A stretch of 7,380 bases of DNA from DASWHD01 sp036393335 (GTDB lineage: Bacteria; CG2-30-53-67; CG2-30-70-394). The stretch spans positions 1-7,380 of the forward strand of contig DASWHD010000013.1 in assembly GCA_036393335.1 (NCBI GenBank), written 5' to 3'. This document shows positions 1 through 7,380 of this stretch, piece after piece. The first letter of the stretch is position 1; the number at the start of each line of letters is the position of its first letter. The notes below the pieces were generated by a model that saw only the letters and a list, made by a program, of their open reading frames with translations, had not been told where the DNA came from and ran no database searches. The position numbers and the translations under genes are program-made.

Positions 1-2950
<2,950 letters not shown>

Positions 2951-2957
2951 ACAGCAA

Positions 2958-2988
2958 GGGGCTAGGGGTTAGGGACTAGGGATTAGGG
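2958..2988 (+). other. Canonical G-quadruplex motif (left repeat arm)
   Basis: Five G-runs of three or four bases sit at 2958-2961, 2965-2968, 2972-2974, 2979-2981 and 2986-2988. They are separated by loops CTA, TTA, ACTA and ATTA. This satisfies the usual G3+N1-7 rule with one run to spare and closely resembles vertebrate telomere repeats. It is on the coding strand, so the gltB-gltD transcript would also carry it. The right arm offers a weaker version on the minus strand because one of its runs is only GG. Folding competes with the long stem the two arms can form. Confidence 0.7.
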
Positions 2989-2992
2989 AGCG

Positions 2993-3013
2993 GTTGGCCG
3001 CATAGCGGCCAGC
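2993..3013 (+). other. Hairpin inside the gltB-gltD gap
   Basis: GTTGGCCGC at 2993-3001 and GCGGCCAGC at 3005-3013 can pair over 9 bp, one of them a T-G wobble, around an ATA loop. The sequence after it is AT-rich (AAATTATTTC) but has no uninterrupted T-run, so it is a poor intrinsic terminator. It could act as a processing or attenuation structure between the two subunit genes; that role is inference. Confidence 0.5.
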
Positions 3014-3139
3014 AAATTATTTCAAGAATGGCAACCAACAGGATCTCATCCAGCCCGAAGGGCGGTCCTCCCCTAGCCCCTAATTCCTAGCCCCTAGTCC
3101 ATCATCCAAAACACAGACAGCGTTCTGACGCACCTCACC

Positions 3140-4564
3140 ATGGGCAAAATCACCGGCTTCCTCGAATTCCCCCGCGAGATGCCCGCGTATGCGCCCGTAG
3201 AGGAGCGGCGGGCGCACTACCGCGAGTTCGTCGTCGACCTGCCCGAAGACAAGCTGCGCGCCCAGGCGGGGCGTTGTATGGACTGCGGCATCCCCTTTTG
3301 TCACCAGGGCTGTCCGGTCAACAACATCATCCCGGACTGGAACGACCTCATCTATCACGATCGCTGGCGCGAGGCGGTGGCGCGTCTCCACGCGACTAAC
3401 AACTTCCCGGAGTTCACTGGCCGCATCTGTCCCGCGCCGTGCGAGACCTCGTGTGTCCTGAACATCAACGACGACCCGGTCACCATCCGCAACATCGAAA
3501 AGGTCATCGTCGAGCGTGGCTTCACCGAGGGCTGGATCCAGCCCGAGCCGCCGCCCACAAAGAGCGGCAAGCGGGTCGCGGTGGTCGGCTCGGGTCCCGC
3601 CGGCCTGGCGGCGGCGCAACAGCTCGCCCGCACCGGCCACGCCGTGACCGTCTTCGAGAAGGCCGACCGCATCGGTGGCCTGCTGCGCTACGGCATCCCC
3701 GACTTCAAGCTGGAAAAATGGACCATCGACCGGCGCATGGAGCAGATGCGCGCCGAGGGCGTCGCGTTCCGCACCGGTGTCCACGTCGGCGTGGACCTGC
3801 CGGCCGGCGATCTGCGCCGCGACTTCGACGCGGTGCTCCTGGCCGGTGGTGCAATGGTGCCGCGCGACCTGCCGGTGCCCGGCCGTGACTTGACCGGGGT
3901 CCACTTCGCCATGGAGTACCTCAGGCAACAGAACCGCCGTATTGCCGGGGATTCCGTCCCCGCTGCCGAGTCCATCGATGCCCGGGGGAAGAAGGTCGTG
4001 GTGATTGGCGGCGGCGACACCGGCAGCGACTGCGTCGGCACCGCCAATCGCCAGGGCGCCACCGAGGTCCACCAGTTCGAGCTCCTGCCCCAGCCGCCGG
4101 ACCGGCCGTCTCCCGGCACCTGGCCCAACTGGCCAATGGTCCTGCGCACCTCCTCCTCCCACGAGGAGGGATGCGCGCGCCAGTGGAGCGTGGCCACCAG
4201 GACGTTTGCCGGCAACGACGGGCGCGTCACTCACCTCCACGGCGTGCGCCTGGAATGGAGCGAGGCGACCGAGAACGGCCGCCGCGAGATGCTGGAGGTC
4301 GCGGACTCCGAGTTCGCCATGGAGGTCGACTTGGTGCTCCTTGCCATGGGCTTCGTCCACCCGGTGCGCACCGGCCTCCTGGAGGACCTCCGGGTGAAGC
4401 TCGATCCACGCGGCAACGTGGCGATCGACGGAAACTACCAGTCCTCGGTCGAGGGCGTCTTCGCCGCCGGCGACATGCACCGCGGCGCCTCCCTGGTGGT
4501 CTGGGCCATCGCCGAAGGCCGCAAGGCCGCCGCCGCCGTCGATCGCTACCTGCGCGCCCGGTAG
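3140..4564 (+). CDS. gltD: Glutamate synthase [NADPH] small (beta) subunit
   Basis: Takes electrons from NADPH through FAD and passes them via iron-sulfur clusters to the FMN site of GltB. The 474 residues compare with about 472 in Escherichia coli GltD. The N-terminal part carries the cluster-ligand cysteines Cys46, Cys49, Cys54 and Cys58 (CMDCGIPFCHQGC) and a second group, Cys97, Cys101 and Cys105 (CPAPCETSC). The FAD-binding Rossmann motif is VVGSGPAG at 148-155. The NADPH-binding motif is VIGGGDTGSD at 288-297. The C-terminal FAD-contacting stretch is GVFAAGDMHRGA at 439-450. The ATG at 3140 is fixed by the family-typical start MGKITGFLEF, and the nearest in-frame upstream stop is at 3095. 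No Shine-Dalgarno-like purine run precedes it. It is probably cotranscribed with gltB, although a 189-bp repeat-bearing gap separates them. The stop is TAG at 4562-4564. Confidence 0.97.
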   Translation: MGKITGFLEFPREMPAYAPVEERRAHYREFVVDLPEDKLRAQAGRCMDCGIPFCHQGCPVNNIIPDWNDLIYHDRWREAVARLHATNNFPEFTGRICPAPCETSCVLNINDDPVTIRNIEKVIVERGFTEGWIQPEPPPTKSGKRVAVVGSGPAGLAAAQQLARTGHAVTVFEKADRIGGLLRYGIPDFKLEKWTIDRRMEQMRAEGVAFRTGVHVGVDLPAGDLRRDFDAVLLAGGAMVPRDLPVPGRDLTGVHFAMEYLRQQNRRIAGDSVPAAESIDARGKKVVVIGGGDTGSDCVGTANRQGATEVHQFELLPQPPDRPSPGTWPNWPMVLRTSSSHEEGCARQWSVATRTFAGNDGRVTHLHGVRLEWSEATENGRREMLEVADSEFAMEVDLVLLAMGFVHPVRTGLLEDLRVKLDPRGNVAIDGNYQSSVEGVFAAGDMHRGASLVVWAIAEGRKAAAAVDRYLRAR

Positions 4565-4568
4565 CCGT

Positions 4569-4606
4569 CCGGCCTGAGAGCGGGACCCCTGCCTGCCGCA
4601 GGCCGG
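4569..4606 (+). repeat. GC-rich hairpin with short dispersed repeat, copy 1
   Basis: CCGGCCTG at 4569-4576 is the exact reverse complement of CAGGCCGG at 4599-4606, giving an 8-bp stem that starts 4 bp after the gltD stop. A competing small hairpin is GCCTG-CCG-CAGGC at 4591-4603. Neither is followed by a T-run, so the structure may be a 3'-end stabiliser or a factor-dependent end rather than an intrinsic terminator. Positions 4587-4605 match the reverse complement of 6677-6696 except for one missing G, which marks this as one copy of a short dispersed repeat. Confidence 0.6.
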
Positions 4607-4696
4607 TGTTGAGGGGTTCGAATCAAGCATCGTTCGCGAGGCCCACGTCCACTGGCAAGCCCGTGGTCGACACCGTTGCGGCTCTCGGCTCTATTT

Positions 4697-4702
4697 TTGA
4701 CA
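4697..4702 (+). promoter_or_regulatory. Possible -35 box upstream of the SLC13 permease
   Basis: A perfect TTGACA lies 47 bp before the permease start, just after the only T-run (4694-4698) in this gap. At a 17-bp spacing the -10 position reads TGTCGC, which is poor. The nearest TATAAT-like hexamer, CACGAT at 4725-4730, is 22 bp away. It is therefore either an activator-dependent promoter or a chance match. Confidence 0.3.
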
Positions 4703-4739
4703 AATGACCTGCCGGTGGGTGTCGCACGATCATCGGCAC

Positions 4740-4744
4740 AGAGG
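4740..4744 (+). promoter_or_regulatory. Ribosome binding site deciding the permease start
   Basis: AGAGG stands 5 bases before ATG at 4750 and only 2 bases before the in-frame TTG at 4747, which favours the ATG. Confidence 0.55.
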
Positions 4745-4749
4745 CGTTG

Positions 4750-6516
4750 ATGATCCTCCTCGCCATCATCGTGGCCCTGACCCTGTTGCTGCTCATCACG
4801 CAGCTCATCAGGATCGAGATTGTTGCCGTCGCCGTCATCGCCGTGCTCGGGCTAACCGGCCTGCTCGAGCCTGGTGAGGCCCTGTCCGGATTTTCCAGCT
4901 CGGCCACGCTTACCGTGGCCGCGATGCTGGTGCTGACCGCGGGGCTGGAGCGAGCAGGCGTGGTTGACTACATTGGCAACTCGCTCGTCCGGCATGCGCG
5001 CGGCAGTGTAACGGCGCTGCTTCTCCTCATCGCCGGACCCACGGTCGTGTTCAGCGCATTCATGAACAACACGGCAATCGTCGCCCTGATGATCCCCGTG
5101 GCGCTGACGGTGGGGAGAAGAACTCGCCTATCCCCCTCCAAGCTGCTCATCCCCATCAGCTATCTCTCAATCCTGGCGGGCACCTGCACGCTGATCGGTA
5201 CGAGCACCAATATCCTCGTGGACTCTCTCTATCGCCAAGCCGGTGGTTCGGGCTTCGGCATGTTCGAATTCAGCGGTCTTGGCCTGCTCTACCTGGTGAT
5301 CGGTGGCGCGTACGTGGTGCTGGTCGTACCGCGTCTATTGCCACACCGGAGCGCCCTCGCACAGCTCATGGACGAAGACGCTCCGGGCCGATTCGTCACC
5401 GAGGTCAGCGTTCCCGCCACCAGTGGCCTCGTCGGGAAACCTCTACGGGAGGTCTTCGGCGAGGTCGCGGAGATCCGCATCCTGGAACTGATCCGAGATG
5501 AGGAAGTCACTCTCGGCCCGGCACCTGGAACCCTGGTAGCGGCGGACGACGTGCTCCTTGTCGAGGGCACTGCTCGCACCATTCACGAGATGATCAACCA
5601 GCGGCGGGTCATCTGGGGAACGGCCATCTCCGACACGGAGCGCGTGGCGATCAGTCGCATTGACCTGCGCATGGTGGAGGCCGTCGTCGCTCCGAACTCA
5701 CGATTTCTCCACAGACGAGTGATGGATCTCGGACTCAGCCGCCGCCAGGGAGTGCAGGTCCTGGCGGTCAGACGACTTGGACGACACCATCAGTACAACC
5801 TACGCGAGTTACGGCTCCATTCAGGGGACGTACTGCTCCTTCAGGGAGAACGCGAAGCCTTGCGTGCCCTACAGGACGAGGGAGAGGTCCTGCTCATCGC
5901 GGGCGTGGAGCGGACCCTGACCTTTCCGCGGAAGGCCCCCCTCGCCATCGCTATCCTGTTGGGTGTGGTGGTACTGGCGGCGGCCAAGGTGGCCCCCATC
6001 GTGCTGCTCGCAATTGCGGGGGTGGGGATCATGCTGCTCACCGGATGTCTGACCTTGCCTCACGCAACCCGTGCCCTGGACTCGGGAGTGCTCCTCCTTC
6101 TCGCAGGCATGATCCCGCTGGGCCTCGCCATGGAAAAAACCGGTCTCGCGCGCGTGCTTGCCGAATCCCTGGTGGGTTTTGCAGGCCCACAAGGGCCCAT
6201 GGTTCTCATCGGTTCCTTCTATCTTCTCACCAGCCTTCTTACCGAGGTTCTCTCTAACAACGCGGCCGCGGTTCTCCTCACGCCGATCTGCCTCGGCGTT
6301 GCTGCATCGGCCGGAATCGATCCGAAGCCACTACTCATTGCGGTTACCTTCGGAGCGAGCGCGAGTTTTGCCACGCCGATCGGGTATCAGACAAACACCA
6401 TGGTGATGGGACCGGGAGGTTATCTCGTGCGAGACTATCTGCGCGTAGGGGTCCCTCTGAACATCGTCTTGTGCATAGCTGCCACCCTTCTGATCCCAGT
6501 GTTCTGGCCGCCGTGA
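4750..6516 (+). CDS. SLC13-family permease with two RCK_C (TrkA-C) domains
   Basis: An inner-membrane ion-coupled anion transporter of the divalent anion/sodium symporter superfamily, 588 residues from ATG. The N-terminal membrane half (about 2-196) contains MNNTAI at 105-110 and GTSTN at 150-154. A soluble insert (about 210-390) contains two RCK_C-like domains, about 216-285 and 306-386. The C-terminal membrane half (about 397-586) contains LSNNAAA at 501-507 and GYQTNTMVMGPGGY at 545-558. The paired N-rich motifs in each half are the substrate and sodium sites of the family's inverted-repeat fold. Relatives with this same domain order are annotated as sulfate, dicarboxylate or unspecified anion permeases; the sequence does not settle the substrate. 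The RCK_C pair probably binds a small regulatory ligand (inference). It lies 185 bp after gltD with its own ribosome binding site. T-ending codons seem more frequent than in gltBD, for example around 6205-6255, which may reflect weaker codon selection or transfer. Confidence 0.92.
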   Translation: MILLAIIVALTLLLLITQLIRIEIVAVAVIAVLGLTGLLEPGEALSGFSSSATLTVAAMLVLTAGLERAGVVDYIGNSLVRHARGSVTALLLLIAGPTVVFSAFMNNTAIVALMIPVALTVGRRTRLSPSKLLIPISYLSILAGTCTLIGTSTNILVDSLYRQAGGSGFGMFEFSGLGLLYLVIGGAYVVLVVPRLLPHRSALAQLMDEDAPGRFVTEVSVPATSGLVGKPLREVFGEVAEIRILELIRDEEVTLGPAPGTLVAADDVLLVEGTARTIHEMINQRRVIWGTAISDTERVAISRIDLRMVEAVVAPNSRFLHRRVMDLGLSRRQGVQVLAVRRLGRHHQYNLRELRLHSGDVLLLQGEREALRALQDEGEVLLIAGVERTLTFPRKAPLAIAILLGVVVLAAAKVAPIVLLAIAGVGIMLLTGCLTLPHATRALDSGVLLLLAGMIPLGLAMEKTGLARVLAESLVGFAGPQGPMVLIGSFYLLTSLLTEVLSNNAAAVLLTPICLGVAASAGIDPKPLLIAVTFGASASFATPIGYQTNTMVMGPGGYLVRDYLRVGVPLNIVLCIAATLLIPVFWPP

Positions 6517-6589
6517 AGTTAACCCGCATTGCTCACCCGGGATCGAGGCGAGACCGTGCAAACGCGCGTAGATCCTGGCCGGCCCAACC

Positions 6590-6650
6590 GTAGGAGCCGA
6601 ATCCCTTCGGCGACCTGCCACATTGGGTCGCCGATCCAATCGGCTCCTAC
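6590..6650. repeat. REP pair (BIME) of the GTAGGAGC type
   Basis: Two REP units face each other: 6590-6615 on + and 6625-6650 on the minus strand, separated by 9 bp. Both read GTAGGAGCCGA, then a variable 4-6 bases, then TCGGCGACC on their own strand. GTAGGAGC is the conserved head of REP elements common in Pseudomonas, Xanthomonas and other gammaproteobacteria, which are thought to be moved by RAYT transposases encoded elsewhere. The stem can be extended imperfectly outward using GGCCCAACC at 6581-6589 and GGTGGGCC at 6661-6668. It lies between the 3' ends of two convergent genes, a usual position for BIMEs, where it may protect the permease mRNA or limit read-through. Confidence 0.85.
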
Positions 6651-6676
6651 CTACGGACGAGGTGGGCCAGGAGATG

Positions 6677-6696
6677 CGGCCTGCCGGCAGGCAGGG
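6677..6696 (-). repeat. Short GC-rich palindromic dispersed repeat, copy 2
   Basis: On the minus strand it reads CCCTGCCTGCCGGCAGGCCG, which equals 4587-4605 on the plus strand apart from one extra G. Its core, GCCTGCCGGCAGGC, is a perfect 14-bp palindrome (6679-6692). It lies 27 bp past the BIME and 41 bp downstream of the small minus-strand gene's stop. No T-run follows it on either strand, so intrinsic termination is unlikely. Confidence 0.6.
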
Positions 6697-6737
6697 CGGT
6701 TGCGCGGGCGCAGCAGAGTCGTGGTGAGAAATGCGGG

Positions 6738-7049
6738 CTAGAAGACCCGCCGGACACGGACCGGTTCCTGAATGAACGCCAAGCCGACTTCATTCCCTTC
6801 ACCCTGCATGGCCGACCAGTCGCAGGACTCACTCTTGTACTGGCGATCGTTCTCGAACCGGTGATCAAACGCGTAACTGCCCTTGTCCAGGGCATTCCCA
6901 ACCAGGGCTTCGATCTCCCAGTCTATCTGCTCGCCCTGCACCGGCGGACCTTGTGCGCCGGCCGTCTCATCCGCCTCCGTGCCGGACGACCCGTACGAGA
7001 GTGAGAGAAGCAGTCCCATCATCATCCAGACGATCCATTTCAGGTTCAT
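6738..7049 (-). CDS. Small hypothetical secreted or periplasmic protein
   Basis: I do not recognise a family for this 103-residue protein. The N-terminus MNLKWIVWMMMGLLLSLSYG looks like a signal peptide: a Lys at position 4, a hydrophobic core at about 5-17, and small residues around 19-24 suitable for signal peptidase I. There is no lipobox Cys. The predicted mature part (about 80 residues) is polar and acidic in its first half (TEADETAG, GEQIDWEIE), has one Cys (76) and ends in a basic tail (RVRRVF). The start is chosen because GGAGG stands 4 bases upstream and the signal peptide begins there. An in-frame ATG 25 codons upstream has a weaker site and would bury the signal sequence. It converges with the permease; an 11-bp direct repeat sits in its leader. 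Single-Cys secreted proteins of this size often have no assigned role. Confidence 0.7.
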   Translation of the reverse strand: MNLKWIVWMMMGLLLSLSYGSSGTEADETAGAQGPPVQGEQIDWEIEALVGNALDKGSYAFDHRFENDRQYKSESCDWSAMQGEGNEVGLAFIQEPVRVRRVF

Positions 7050-7053
7050 ACCG

Positions 7054-7058
7054 CCTCC
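7054..7058 (-). promoter_or_regulatory. Ribosome binding site of the small secreted protein
   Basis: GGAGG on the minus strand, 4 bases before ATG at 7049. It decides the short start over the upstream in-frame ATG. It overlaps the end of the nearer copy of the leader direct repeat by two bases. Confidence 0.65.
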
Positions 7059-7089
7059 ACGTCTTGGTGTATGCGGGGCCACGTCTTGG
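7057..7089 (-). repeat. 11-bp direct repeat with 22-bp spacing in a gene leader
   Basis: CCAAGACGTGG (minus strand) occurs exactly twice, at 7057-7067 and 7079-7089. The copies are offset by 22 bp, about two helical turns, and the nearer one runs into the ribosome binding site. This is the geometry of paired operator half-sites or of a binding site for a translational repressor. Which of these applies, if any, is inference. The rest of 7050-7279 shows no gene; it also holds two CCCTCCG copies (7157-7163, 7175-7181) flanking the palindrome GGATCGATCC (7167-7176). Confidence 0.5.
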
Positions 7090-7279
7090 ACATGTGAACT
7101 CAGCGATGAGAGGCGCTGATTCATGACCTGGCCATGCGGTCTGCTGCATCTCGACTCCCTCCGACCGGATCGATCCCTCCGGAGCATAAATGTTTGCCCC
7201 TCGCATCTTTGTGCCCTGGCACCTTTGCGTTGAGTCTTCCTCGGGAGAGCGTGCCGGGCGGTGAGCCGGTCGGCGGCAG

Positions 7280-7380
7280 CTACGTGCCGGCGCTTGCCGG
7301 GGCCGGCGTGGCGGCGGTGCGGCGTTTCCACCACCAGGCGATGACGCCGGCGAGGGTGGTGCCGAGGCCGCCAAGGAGCC
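7280..7380 (-). CDS. C-terminal end of a probable membrane-anchored protein (5' end outside window)
   Basis: The minus-strand frame entering from the right edge encodes 32 residues and then TAG (stop at 7280-7282). It begins with a hydrophobic segment LLGGLGTTLAGVIAWWWKRR and ends with a short Ala/Pro/Thr tail. One transmembrane stretch closed by a Trp triplet and a Lys-Arg-Arg cluster is typical of either a C-terminal membrane anchor or the last helix of a multispanning protein, with the basic end in the cytoplasm. The other two minus frames give Pro/Arg- or His/Arg-rich strings typical of GC-rich shadow frames. The gene would run in the same direction as the small secreted protein, 230 bp upstream of it. 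The family cannot be named from this fragment. Confidence 0.5.
   Translation of the reverse strand, partial: LLGGLGTTLAGVIAWWWKRRTAATPAPASAGT

Larger units (their letters stand above)
2958..3100. repeat. Telomere-like imperfect inverted repeat element (143 bp)
   Basis: Two 31-bp arms, 2958-2988 and 3070-3100, are near reverse complements. Aligned with a one-base offset, about 24 of 30 positions match, and several mismatches would be G-U pairs in RNA. Each arm is itself a short tandem array of a 7-8-bp unit of the form (C/T)TAGGG plus one or two bases. CTAG occurs five times in the two arms, although it is typically scarce in enterobacterial and many other bacterial genomes. The 81-bp centre holds a GC-rich hairpin, an AT-rich patch (3014-3023) and a small GCCC-GAA-GGGC hairpin (3053-3063). 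The element starts 7 bp after the gltB stop and ends 39 bp before the gltD start. No clear target-site duplication flanks it and it encodes no protein. It resembles CTAGGG-type intergenic repeats I associate with some gammaproteobacteria; that it was once a mobile miniature element is inference. Confidence 0.8.

Noticed and set aside
2958..3100. Tandem short repeats as a CRISPR array
   Set aside because: Units are only 7-8 bp with no spacers and the two clusters are in opposite orientation, so this is an inverted repeat and not an array.
4614..4624. GGGTTCGAATC, resembling a tRNA T-arm or an attachment-site remnant
   Set aside because: Only the loop and one stem pair fit; the remaining stem positions do not pair, and there is no acceptor stem, anticodon arm or CCA nearby.
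3080..4630. A 516-codon minus-strand open frame opposite gltD
   Set aside because: It is antisense to a gene with all family motifs intact. Its translation is repetitive in Gly, Asp, His and Val as expected for the shadow of a GC-rich gene, and it would run into the repeat element.
4681..4698. Run of five T after a GC-rich stretch, a possible intrinsic terminator
   Set aside because: The preceding bases (direct CGGCTC repeats) form no stable stem; the real hairpin at 4569-4606 is some 90 bp away.
6529..6741. 70-codon plus-strand open frame after the permease
   Set aside because: It consists almost entirely of the REP pair and the palindromic repeat translated, has no ribosome site and no protein-like character.
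6967..7149. Minus-strand frame starting MQQTAWPGH with a GGAGGGAG upstream
   Set aside because: It has a tolerable ribosome site but runs out of frame through the signal peptide coding region of the better-supported gene and shows no recognisable feature. An upstream leader peptide cannot be wholly excluded.
6738..7334. Longer 198-residue version of the small minus-strand gene
   Set aside because: The added N-terminal 95 residues are Arg/His/Pro-rich without domain character, would overlap the tail of the next gene, and would place a good signal peptide in mid-protein. The internal ATG at 7049 has a strong ribosome site.

Overview
The window is a GC-rich stretch of bacterial chromosome, most likely from a gammaproteobacterium. 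Three things point that way: the GltB/GltD protein sequences, a pair of inverted REP elements of the GTAGGAGC type that is common in that class, and intergenic CTAGGG-type repeat clusters. This assignment is an inference; no rRNA or other strict taxonomic marker is present.

Layout. Positions 1-2950 (+) hold the C-terminal two thirds of gltB, the large subunit of glutamate synthase, cut by the left edge. A 189-bp gap (2951-3139) carries a remarkable imperfect inverted repeat built of telomere-like CTAGGG/TTAGGG units. It is followed by gltD (3140-4564, +), the small subunit. After a 185-bp gap with a short GC-rich hairpin repeat and a perfect TTGACA hexamer comes an SLC13-family permease with two cytoplasmic RCK_C-like domains (4750-6516, +). 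The 221-bp region 6517-6737 lies between convergent genes and holds a REP pair (BIME) and a second copy of the short GC-rich palindromic repeat, here inverted. On the minus strand there is a small unrecognised secreted-type protein (6738-7049). Its leader carries an 11-bp direct repeat spaced by 22 bp. At the right edge, also on the minus strand, is the last 32 codons of a probable C-terminally membrane-anchored protein (7280-7380).

How they work together. GltB and GltD form the NADPH-dependent glutamate synthase that, with glutamine synthetase, assimilates ammonium. All cluster-ligand and nucleotide-binding motifs I could inspect are intact. The permease has its own likely promoter and ribosome binding site, and nothing in the sequence ties its substrate to nitrogen. 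The two minus-strand genes are in a separate unit.

The protein-coding part is mostly ordinary housekeeping. The unusual content is in the gaps: a G-quadruplex-capable inverted repeat splitting gltB from gltD, two kinds of dispersed palindromic repeat, and an operator-like direct repeat before an orphan small gene. I found no convincing new multi-gene system.
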